A stretch of DNA of 13,276 nucleotides from an uncultured Lachnospiraceae bacterium (GTDB lineage: Bacteria; Bacillota; Clostridia; Lachnospirales; Lachnospiraceae): contig CALYSH010000015.1 in the NCBI GenBank assembly GCA_945485625.1, positions 1-13,276 on the forward strand, in the 5' to 3' direction. Within the stretch, counting starts at the first letter, position 1. The number at the start of each line of letters is the position of its first letter. This document shows, piece by piece, positions 1 to 7,200 of the stretch. Both the position numbers and the translations under genes were made by a program. The notes beneath the pieces are model-generated. The model was given only the letters and a program-made list of their open reading frames with translations. It made no database searches and was not told the origin of the DNA.

Positions 1-61
1 TATACACTTCCGGTGCTATTCGCAAATAGCCATCTTTATGTAAAAACTTTCGAAGTCTCAT
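1..61 (-). CDS. Possible 5' end of a minus-strand gene (partial, hypothetical)
   Basis: Read on the minus strand, an open frame runs off the left edge. From the ATG at 61 it gives MRLRKFLHKDGYLRIAPEVY, and the frame stays open upstream for about ten more residues before a TAA. The residue mix looks protein-like, but only 20 codons are visible, no convincing ribosome binding site precedes the ATG, and I do not recognise the family. It could equally be a chance frame or the remnant of a broken gene. Confidence 0.25.
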   Translation of the reverse strand, partial: MRLRKFLHKDGYLRIAPEVY

Positions 62-152
62 ATACTCTATCAAATCATCGGCCAGATTAAATGCATTATC
101 TTATTTTGTGGTGGATCATCGATAATCTGCCACATTTTCTTTTGCATTCCAG

Positions 153-182
153 TTTACATTCGTTACTCTTTCAGTGTATAAT
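153..182 (+). promoter_or_regulatory. Sigma-A promoter for the small-protein cluster
   Basis: TTTACA at 153-158 and a perfect TATAAT at 177-182 are separated by 18 bases. Transcription would start near 189, between the ATG at 91 and the ATG at 217, which supports 217 as the real start of the following gene. Confidence 0.6.
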
Positions 183-216
183 TCGGGATGAAAGATTTGG
201 AAAGGAGCCAGCAACA

Positions 217-615
217 ATGAAACGAAGTCATAGATTTGTTCGGTGTATATTCGTCCTTCTTGTACTGTTTTCTTTTCTGTGTGCTTCTATTTTATCAAAT
301 TCTGAGGGTAGTGTAGAGGATTCTTTTGCTGCAAGGAGTATGCAGCAAAGTATCTGTGACAGCAGAATTGCTTTCGATGAAATCGCCTGCCATGAAGACG
401 GTATAACCACGGAATTACAAAAAACCTTTACATATCATACCTTACGCGGTTCTGTTTCATTGAAGTACCTTAGAATGATTCTGGTGGTGTGTCTCCTGGC
501 AGGCATATTTCTGCCGGTTCACACCGGAATTTTCTGGGTTTCAGAAAAAGCTACGACTCGTAGCCAAAAATCCATTATTCAATTTATCCACAATAAGGAT
601 GGAAAAAAAGAATAG
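217..615 (+). CDS. Hypothetical two-TM membrane protein, 132 aa
   Basis: The family is not recognised. The frame is open from an ATG at 91, but the ATG at 217 is preferred: it has AAAGGAG at 201-207 and follows the promoter at 153-182. The protein has a basic N-terminus (MKRSHRFVR), a hydrophobic segment at about residues 9-27, a polar stretch at 28-82 with cysteines C47 and C58, a second hydrophobic segment at about 86-104, and a polar basic tail ending DGKKE. The first segment could be a signal peptide or an anchor. If it is an anchor, the C47/C58 stretch lies outside the cell and could form a disulphide. It is the first of three small membrane-associated ORFs on the same strand, which suggests a shared transcript. 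Function is unknown. Confidence 0.6.
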   Translation: MKRSHRFVRCIFVLLVLFSFLCASILSNSEGSVEDSFAARSMQQSICDSRIAFDEIACHEDGITTELQKTFTYHTLRGSVSLKYLRMILVVCLLAGIFLPVHTGIFWVSEKATTRSQKSIIQFIHNKDGKKE

Positions 616-638
616 TTACCATAATGACAATATTCCTG

Positions 639-658
639 CCTATGTATTGATACATAGG
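639..658 (+). promoter_or_regulatory. Intergenic hairpin between two small ORFs
   Basis: CCTATGTA (639-646) and TACATAGG (651-658) form a perfect 8-bp stem with a TTGA loop. The downstream bases TCTTATTT are only moderately T-rich, so this may be a weak terminator, an RNA-stability stem or an operator. The sequence does not decide between them. Confidence 0.4.
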
Positions 659-699
659 TCTTATTTGCGTGCATAAAATGTTACATGGAGGATTGTATT

Positions 700-891
700 A
701 TGCAGGAAAAAATATTTAGTGCCATTGCCATTGCAATCGTTGTAATCGGTTGTGTATGGGGCTGGTGGATAGAGAATGGTCCGCAGAAGGATAATCATAT
801 ATCAGATAGAATAGAACAGCAGGAAATACCCGTGGAAAACCCGGAGGAAATGAAGACACAGAATAATATGGAAAGCTATGAGGAGGCTTAA
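700..891 (+). CDS. Small single-pass membrane protein, 63 aa
   Basis: The protein begins MQEKIFSAIAIAIVVIGCVWGWWIENG. A hydrophobic helix covers about residues 5-24 and ends in a Trp-rich interface (WGWW). A very acidic, Gln/Glu-rich tail of about 38 residues follows. An ATG at 685 is also in frame, but the bases TGGAGGA that overlap it (686-692) make a good Shine-Dalgarno for the ATG at 700, so 700 is chosen. The family is not recognised. It is likely a bitopic protein with the charged tail on one side of the membrane. The next small ORF starts four bases after its stop, so the two are probably co-translated. Confidence 0.55.
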   Translation: MQEKIFSAIAIAIVVIGCVWGWWIENGPQKDNHISDRIEQQEIPVENPEEMKTQNNMESYEEA

Positions 892-894
892 GGA

Positions 895-1014
895 ATGAAT
901 TCTACATTGTTTGGTTTTTTGGTTTGTGGCATTGGTTTTTTAGGACTGGGTTTTATATGTTGGATCATCGGTAAGGTGATATCCATTTTTTCAGATCGTG
1001 TTCTGAGTGAATAA
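895..1014 (+). CDS. Very small membrane protein, 39 aa
   Basis: This short ORF encodes a protein starting MNSTLFGFLVCGIGFLG, with one long hydrophobic helix over about residues 5-31 and a short polar tail ending DRVLSE. It has an excellent ribosome binding site, AGGAGG at 881-886, placed inside the end of the preceding gene, and starts four bases after that gene's stop. A hairpin terminator follows at 1032-1057. The start, spacing and terminator together argue that it is real despite its size. No family is recognised. It may be a partner subunit of the adjacent 63-residue membrane protein. Confidence 0.5.
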   Translation: MNSTLFGFLVCGIGFLGLGFICWIIGKVISIFSDRVLSE

Positions 1015-1031
1015 TCATAATCTATTTCTTC

Positions 1032-1058
1032 AAAGGGCGTTCGGATGAACGCCCTTTT
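1032..1058 (+). terminator. Rho-independent-type terminator after the small-protein cluster
   Basis: AAAGGGCGTTC (1032-1042) pairs perfectly with GAACGCCCTTT (1047-1057) around a GGAT loop, followed by a short T-rich tail (TTTTGGTTT). The 11-bp GC-containing stem just after the last small ORF makes a terminator likely. Confidence 0.75.
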
Positions 1059-1093
1059 GGTTTGACCTCCTTATGCGTAATTTCAGGAGTTCC

Positions 1094-1122
1094 TTTTGAA
1101 AAAGATAAAAGTATGTTACTAT
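1094..1122 (+). promoter_or_regulatory. Possible extended -10 promoter
   Basis: TGTTACTAT at 1114-1122 fits an extended -10 (TGn plus TACTAT), with a poor -35 (TTTTGA, 1094-1099) 17 bases upstream. A 10-base direct repeat, TTCCTTTTGA, occurs at 1090-1099 and 1132-1141, and AAAAGGAA at 1152-1159 is an inverted partner of the second copy. This is weak evidence for a regulated promoter in front of the sigma-like fragment. Confidence 0.3.
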
Positions 1123-1164
1123 TTTCATGATTTCCTTTTGAGATCTTTTTTAAAAGGAAGTTTT

Positions 1165-1239
1165 ATGAAAGGGATATTTTACGTTTTCCGGCGTCTAATG
1201 ATTGTAAAAAAGATGTCGGCCGACATAGAAAGGCGGTAA
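1165..1239 (+). CDS. Possible 24-residue leader peptide
   Basis: An ATG at 1165 preceded by AAGGAAG (1154-1160) opens a 24-codon frame, MKGIFYVFRRLMIVKKMSAD followed by IERR and a TAA at 1237-1239. Its stop lies four bases before the TTG start of the next gene, and the last codons contain that gene's ribosome binding site (AGGCGG). A role as a coupled leader is plausible, but the ORF is too short to exclude chance. A perfect 14-bp palindrome lies inside it. Confidence 0.3.
   Translation: MKGIFYVFRRLMIVKKMSADIERR
1213..1226. repeat. Perfect 14-bp palindrome upstream of the sigma-like fragment
   Basis: ATGTCGGCCGACAT is fully self-complementary. It sits five bases before the AGGCGG ribosome binding site of the next gene. 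It could be a dimeric regulator's operator or a chance GC-rich palindrome. Confidence 0.4.
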
Positions 1240-1243
1240 TGCT

Positions 1244-1456
1244 TTGACCAAAGAACAACTGGGGCAGATAATATTGTCTTCGGAAAAACAAATGTATGCA
1301 ACTGCATGGGCTATTCTGGGAAATGAACAGGATTATGCGGCATTTGTAGCAGGATGGGATGAGGAAAAGCTTCAAACCTGGAACCTGGATGATGTGGTGG
1401 CAATCCGTTTGGAGAATAAAAAGAAATCAGTGGTATACACGCTGGAAGAATTATAG
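1244..1456 (+). pseudogene. ECF sigma factor N-terminal fragment with unrelated tail, 70 aa
   Basis: It starts at a TTG (1244) with AGGCGG at 1231-1236; the nearby ATG at 1239 hits a stop after two codons. Residues 1-30 (TKEQLGQIILSSEKQMYATA then WAILGNEQD) resemble the start of region 2 of ECF sigma factors, which commonly read EQLG-LI--SE--MYR-A-SIL-N--D. The expected continuation (an acidic DA-Q-- helix, the rest of region 2 and region 4) is absent. Residues 31-70 (from YAAFVAGWDEE to VVYTLEEL) do not look like sigma factor. An intact ECF sigma is usually about 160-190 residues. The best reading is a deletion remnant, perhaps joining the sigma start to the end of a neighbouring gene. A small standalone protein cannot be excluded. 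Confidence 0.4.
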
Positions 1457-1486
1457 GATGAGATAGATGTAAATATACTTAACGAA

Positions 1487-1517
1487 AAGAACTCCCGCAC
1501 CTTGTGTGGGAGTTCTT
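1487..1517. terminator. Hairpin terminator, possibly bidirectional
   Basis: AAGAACTCCCGCAC (1487-1500) pairs with GTGTGGGAGTTCTT (1504-1517), with one G:U pair and a three-base loop. The T-rich side (TTCTTTTCGTT) lies on the minus strand, while the plus-strand tail is poor in T. It separates the sigma-like fragment from the signalling operon. Confidence 0.6.
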
Positions 1518-1567
1518 GGTTGAAATGTCTGCCTGACCGGCCAGTTTGGCTTGGGATTTCGATTTTG

Positions 1568-1596
1568 TTGAAGCTTGGAGCGTATGATGCTATAAT
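1568..1596 (+). promoter_or_regulatory. Sigma-A promoter of the signalling operon
   Basis: TTGAAG at 1568-1573 and TATAAT at 1591-1596 are 17 bases apart, and TGC at 1588-1590 makes the -10 an extended type. Start of transcription is expected near 1603, about 60 bases ahead of the first ORF at 1666. No other clear promoter was seen before 8106, so this probably drives the kinase and effector genes. Confidence 0.65.
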
Positions 1597-1665
1597 AAAT
1601 GCAGGAATCCATCAAGAGCAGAAGCCGCGGTGGAAGAATTCTCATAATGTTTTATGGAGAAAACG

Positions 1666-1893
1666 ATGGAAAAAACATTGAATATCGCCTGTATTTATGG
1701 AGTTATAGCTGCTTTATCCTTCCTCCTGGCATGTGGTTATTGTGCGTTTGTACGTAAGAAAGAAATATGGCTGATCTGTCTATATATTTCAGTTTTTATT
1801 GCCAACATGGGATATTTTGCACTTTCTATTTCAAAATCATTGGGGGAAGCGTTACTTGCCAACAGAATGGCATATTTGCGAAAAACCGGATAA
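1666..1893 (+). pseudogene. Truncated N-terminal 7TM sensor fragment, 75 aa
   Basis: The start at 1666 is preferred over the in-frame ATG at 1654 because GGAG (1656-1659) then serves as ribosome binding site. The product has about two hydrophobic helices (residues 7-25 and 33-53) with a basic KK between them and ends ANRMAYLRKTG. The pattern, especially the final helix leading to LLANRMAYL, resembles the first part of the N-terminal 7TM domain (HisKA_7TM type) found before kinase, GGDEF or HD-GYP outputs. In that family the chain continues through several more helices. Here it stops, and the next gene begins 56 bases later. I infer a deletion or frameshift remnant of a second sensor. It may still be translated ahead of the kinase. 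Confidence 0.5.
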
Positions 1894-1949
1894 TATTGTA
1901 TACTGAGGTTGTATGAAAAGATGCCGATTTGATTGATGGGAGCATACCT

Positions 1950-4193
1950 ATGGAAGAAGCTAAGAAGAACGACGAGATATCCATCTATTTGCAGGATAAA
2001 GAATATATTGCGAACAATTATGTTTTAGAATGCTTTGCAGTGACCATGCTGGTATATACGGCGGCATATGTGCTTAATCTTGTGGGGGTTTTTGTGATTG
2101 ACCAGCAATTGATGTGGAATGCGTTTGTCCCGTCAGCCTTTATTTACTTTGGAGTGTATATTGTCACCAGGTTTGTGTCTCTATCCAATACCAAATTGAA
2201 ATATTTCATTCTGTTTTGTATTATCTCAATGTTTACCGTTTCAGGAGTGTTCCTCACATATCATGTAGTGCTGGTTATGCTTCTGCCCATTTTGTATGCG
2301 GTGTTGTACTCCTCAAAGCCGGTCATCCGTTATGTTTTAATCCTGACAATCATCAGTACGATCATAGTGGTGTATGGTGGATATTACTTTGGCTTATGTG
2401 ATGCCAATATGGTGCTGCTTACAACCGAACGCATGAGCACGTATGTGTCTGAGGGAAGCTTCATTGTTTCAGAAATCAATTCCAATCCGGTTCTTCTCCT
2501 GATGTTGTACTTTGTCATTCCCAGATGCCTGATATATCTGGCGTTTGTAGCGGTGTGCAGCAGCCTTTTTAACATTGTCAGCGGAAGTGTAGAAAGGGCC
2601 AGGCTTACTACTGCGCTGGAACAGGCAAAGGAAGAGGCGGAAAGGGCGAATCGGGCAAAATCCCAGTTCCTTGCAAGCATGTCCCATGAGATACGGACTC
2701 CGGTGAATGCGGTTATGGGTATGAATGAAATGATCATCCGTGAGAGCCGGGAAGAAAATATACGTGAGTATGCGTTTGATGTAAAACATGCAGCCACCGA
2801 ATTGCTGGGTATCATTAATGAGATATTGGATTCCTCCAAGATAGAGTCCGGGAAGATGGAAATCGTTTGTGCCGAATACAATATGGGAAGCCTTTTGAAT
2901 GATCTGTATAACATGATTAGTGTGAAAGCAAGAGAAAAGGGCCTGCAGCTGTTCTTTGACATAGATCCTTCCATTCCCTCCGGTTATTTTGGAGATGATA
3001 AGAGAATCAGGCAGGTACTGCTTAACTTACTTTCGAATGCAGTAAAGTATACCGAACAGGGTTCAGTAACGCTAAAGCTTCGATGCAGGGTGGAGGCTTC
3101 CGATGCAGTGCTTCAGTTCTCGGTACTGGATACCGGTATTGGAATGCGGAGGGAGGATCTGGAAAAGATAGGAGATTCCTTTTCCAGATTTGATACGACG
3201 CGAAACCGGGATGTGGAGGGTACCGGTCTGGGTTTAAATATTGTGCGGCAGTTACTGAAGCTGATGGGAAGTGAATTGCAGGTACAGAGTGAATATGAAA
3301 AGGGAAGCGAATTTTCCTTTGAGCTGGTACAGAAAACGACAGATTCAAAAGAGCTGGGGGATTTCAGGAAAAAACTGCTTGAAGCTTCGGAGCGTGTAGT
3401 GTATCAAACAGAATTTACGGCTCCTCAGGCCCAGATTCTGGTAGTGGATGACTCTCAGATGAATCTTAAGGTCTTCCGAAATCTGCTGAAGGAGACACAG
3501 ATCCGGGTATCGGAGGCGGAGAGTGGAGGAAGGTGTCTGGAGCTGCTTCAGCTACAGGATTTCGATCTGATTTTTCTGGATCACATGATGCCGGGAATGG
3601 ATGGAATAGAAACGCTTCATACGATGCGTGAACGGGGTCTGGGGAAGGGGACGCCGGTGATTATGCTTACGGCCAATGCCATTCTGGGAGACAGGGAAAA
3701 ATATATAGAGGAAGGGTTTGATGATTTCCTGTCCAAACCGATTGTATCAGAAGAGCTGTTTCAGATAATCCGGCATTTTCTGCCGGAGGAACGTATTGTG
3801 GAACAAAAGAAAAAGTGGAATGCGGATGATATACGGGACAGAATCCCGGAAATCAACTTTGAAATGGGTATGACAACCTGCAGTGGGGATAAAGATTTTT
3901 ATTATGAACTGTTGCAGGACTTTACGGAGCTGCCCATCCGGGAAGAATTGAACGAATGGCTGGAGGAAAAGGATTTTAAAAACTATTGTATTCGAATTCA
4001 CGGGTTTAAAAACAATGCATATTCCATTGGTGCCCGGGAGCTGGGAGATCTGGCTTTCGAGATGGAGCAATGCACCAGGGTTGGCTTTCCGGAGAATATT
4101 GAGGAATTGCAGGAACGTCTGCTTCTGCAGTACGACAGCATATGTCTGAAGTACAGAGCTATTATGGATTCTGCGGGTACACAAAAGAACTAG
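1950..4193 (+). CDS. Hybrid sensor histidine kinase with REC and HPt domains, 747 aa
   Basis: The frame opens at a TTG at 1929, but the ATG at 1950 has GGGAG at 1938-1942 and is chosen. Residues about 24-208 hold some six hydrophobic helices, an integral membrane sensor region with no recognised ligand domain. A charged linker helix (EQAKEEAERANRAKS) leads to HisKA with SHEIRTP (H246), then HATPase_c with N-box NLLSNAVKY (around N363), DTGIGM (D394) and GTGLGL (424-429). A receiver domain follows, with acidic pair D500/D501, phospho-acceptor D544 in LDHMMPGMDG, T574 and K596. The C-terminus is an HPt-like helical domain with H684 in RIHGFKNNAYSIGA. All catalytic and phospho-acceptor residues are present, so it should autophosphorylate and pass phosphate internally from H246 to D544 to H684. 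The next gene ends in a REC domain and starts 16 bases downstream, making it the likely recipient. The signal sensed is unknown. Confidence 0.92.
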   Translation: MEEAKKNDEISIYLQDKEYIANNYVLECFAVTMLVYTAAYVLNLVGVFVIDQQLMWNAFVPSAFIYFGVYIVTRFVSLSNTKLKYFILFCIISMFTVSGVFLTYHVVLVMLLPILYAVLYSSKPVIRYVLILTIISTIIVVYGGYYFGLCDANMVLLTTERMSTYVSEGSFIVSEINSNPVLLLMLYFVIPRCLIYLAFVAVCSSLFNIVSGSVERARLTTALEQAKEEAERANRAKSQFLASMSHEIRTPVNAVMGMNEMIIRESREENIREYAFDVKHAATELLGIINEILDSSKIESGKMEIVCAEYNMGSLLNDLYNMISVKAREKGLQLFFDIDPSIPSGYFGDDKRIRQVLLNLLSNAVKYTEQGSVTLKLRCRVEASDAVLQFSVLDTGIGMRREDLEKIGDSFSRFDTTRNRDVEGTGLGLNIVRQLLKLMGSELQVQSEYEKGSEFSFELVQKTTDSKELGDFRKKLLEASERVVYQTEFTAPQAQILVVDDSQMNLKVFRNLLKETQIRVSEAESGGRCLELLQLQDFDLIFLDHMMPGMDGIETLHTMRERGLGKGTPVIMLTANAILGDREKYIEEGFDDFLSKPIVSEELFQIIRHFLPEERIVEQKKKWNADDIRDRIPEINFEMGMTTCSGDKDFYYELLQDFTELPIREELNEWLEEKDFKNYCIRIHGFKNNAYSIGARELGDLAFEMEQCTRVGFPENIEELQERLLLQYDSICLKYRAIMDSAGTQKN

Positions 4194-4209
4194 GTTGAGG
4201 TGAAATACA

Positions 4210-7200
4210 GTGAAGACAAAAATTCGCAAAGGGTGCATCATAATTGTCGGTATCGTGTTGAATATTCTGGGAAGAGCGATTGCACGCCGGCTGAATCTCC
4301 CTATCTGGTTTGATATGATAGGAACATTTGTTGCAACATTTTATGCAGGACTGGGGGGCGGAATCTTTGTAGGAATATCCAATAATGTCCTTTCCGGCAT
4401 TTATGACACAACGGCACTGGTGTATTCCGCTACAAGTGTAATTGCTGCTGTTATGATGCATTATCTTGTGAAAAAGGATTTTATGAACAATCCCTTGAAG
4501 GTAGTTGTGGCCAGCTTCTGGATGGGAATTCTTTGCACGGTGGTTTCCACTCCGTTAAACCTGATTTTTTATGATGGATATTCCGGTAACAGCTGGGGGG
4601 ATACTCTGGTTGATATGTTAAGATGGTACGATGCACCGATTGTTTTGGCAGCAATTGCGGGCGAAGCTGTTGTGGAAATCGTGGATAAGCAAGTCTGTGT
4701 GATGGCAACGTATCTACTGGTATTTGTTTTAGGACACTGGAAAAAGAAACAGGAAAAGCAGGTACAAAAGCTTGCATTGCTTCTGGTTCTTTGCATGGGG
4801 CTTTCCATGGCCGCCCAGCCGTTTTGTGTATCGGCGGCGGAGCCGGAGTATCAGGACAGCAGCTTTGTCAGAACAATATATGACAATACAAACGGCATGG
4901 TATCCTCGGAGGCTAATATTATCTGTGAAACGGATGACGGTTATATCTGGATCGGCAGCTATGCGGGTCTGACCAGATATGACGGAAACCAGTTCGAGTT
5001 TGTTCGGGAGGGCGGCCTTGTCAATGTAGTGGATATGATGACGGATAGCAGGGGCAGACTGTGGATTGGTACCAATGACGCCGGGATTGCCAGATATGAA
5101 CAGGGCACCTACACTTATTTTACGGTTGCAGACGGCCTTTCCTCCAATTCCATCCGTTGTTTTGCAGAGGATGCAGACGGAAACATTTATGTGGGAACGA
5201 GCAACAAAATATGCAGGTTCCGACCGGATGACACCATTGAAGTTTTTTGTCAGGATATTTCCTTTGCAAAGGCCATGACAGTGTATCAGGACCGGTTGAT
5301 TGTTATGGATAATAAGGGATGTCTGTATGTGCTGGATGGAAAACAGGCTCAGGGAAACATAGTAGGAGAACTGAATGACCTTTTCTATTACTGCCTGGCA
5401 CCTACTTCCCGGGGACTGATGGTAGGAACGGAAAGCGGCGAATTGTTTATCATTGATATTTCCGACAGCGGGAAATTAAAGAAAAACAGGATTGAGGTAC
5501 CGGCAAATCAGATTTCCGCAGTCTTTGAGGACAGCAGGAAACGGATCTGGATTGCCATAGAGAATGGGTTTGGTTATCTTCTGCCGGATGGAACATACGA
5601 GGGAATGAGCTATGAAGGATTTGATTCCTCCATTGTAAGCTTTCATGAGGACTACCAGGGAAATATCTGGGCGGCTTCCACCCATTACGGAGTGATGAAA
5701 TTGTCGGAAACCTCCTTTGTAAATCTGTTTGATAAGGCAGGCATTGAGAAGGAATATGTCAATGCAGTACTCTGTTATAACGGCGACTACTATTGCGGAA
5801 CGGATACAGGATTGATTATCCTGAACGGAAATACTTTGGAGAGGGTTTCCAATGAATTGGCGCAACAGACGGAGGGCAGCAGGGTACGTTCTCTGTTTAC
5901 GGATTCCAAAGAAAGATTATGGGTATGTACCTACAGTGGCTTGTATTGCTATTCCTCACCAAATGACATAGTGCGATATCATTCTGAGACCCACGAAGTC
6001 ACCAGTGACCGATTCCGTTGTATTACGGAGCAAAAGGATGGAACCATTGTTGCCGGAACTGCGGATGGTATCAATTATATCAGGGATGGAAAGGTGACGG
6101 GGACGGTAACGGCACAAAATGGTCTGGGCAATACACAGATTCTGTCAATTGTTGAGGGAAATGACGGATTAATCTGGGCCGGAAGTGACGGCAGCGGTAT
6201 CTATATTCTTTCCGGGGAGAAGCTGATAAACAATTATACGGTGGAGGATGGCCTTTCCTCCAATGTCATTCTGAGGATTATTCCCCATGAGGATGGATAC
6301 TTTGTTGTGACCAGCAATGCTCTCTGCCATATTGATGCGGACGGCCAAATCAGGAGATTGGAAAAATTTCCGTATTTTAATAATTTCGATATTATCCCGG
6401 ATGGAGATATGGCTTATGTGACCTGTAGTGCCGGTCTGTACGAGGTCCCGCTCAGCCGGCTTTGTGCTGACAGAGAGGAACAGTTCCGGTTTTATGGGGC
6501 GGGAGAAGGTCTTTCCTCCGGACTGACTGCCAACTCCTGGAATTATGTTCCGGACCAGAACAGATTGTTATTGTGCAGCAATAACGGGGTGATCGTGTTC
6601 AACAGGAATAGGGCTGCGAAGGAAACAGATATAAAATACGGTATCATTTCTGCGGAATGTGATGGGGAAGAGATTCCCATGGGAGAGGATTATCAGATTG
6701 AAATTCCCTCGGATGCCAAAAATCTCTCCATTTATGCCTCCGTGCGAAACTATGGTTTTCAGGATGTTAAGGTGCGTTTTTATATCAAAGATCTTGAGAG
6801 CTCACCGAAGCTGTGCAGATGGGATGAAATCGAGCCGGTAAAGCTCTTTAAACCGGAGCTTTCAAAATACACGTTATGCCTGGAAATATGGGATAATTCC
6901 GGAGAAAAGATATTGGAGGGACAGGAATATACGGTATCCACCGAAATGAAGAGGTGGGAGGATCCGATATTCAAAACATACCTTGTTGTTGTCATCATAG
7001 AAATCTTTCTGTTTACCATGATCAGTATTGCCAGCATGTTTCTTTTTGTGATGAGAAAGAACGAACTGGAGAGCTTACAGATTGATTTGGAAAACAAGGT
7101 GCGTGAGCAGACAGAGGAGCTCCGCGATCAGCAGAATACCATAAAAAAGCTGTTCCTTCAGACCGTTACGGCGCTCAGCGAGGCAGTAGATGCCAAGGAC

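Noticed and set aside
91..216. In-frame upstream extension of the 132-residue protein to an ATG at 91
   Set aside because: No ribosome binding site is present there, and the promoter at 153-182 lies downstream of that ATG; 217 has AAAGGAG.
1929..1949. TTG start for the hybrid kinase
   Set aside because: Only a weak purine stretch precedes it, whereas the ATG seven codons later has GGGAG at proper spacing.
2384..2974. 196-codon minus-strand ORF
   Set aside because: It is antisense to the kinase HisKA/HATPase region and has no domain pattern of its own.
4740..4800. A separate gene start at the internal signal-peptide-like segment (TTG or ATG near residues 190-196)
   Set aside because: There is no well-spaced Shine-Dalgarno and the frame is open throughout from 4210, so one fused protein is the simpler reading.
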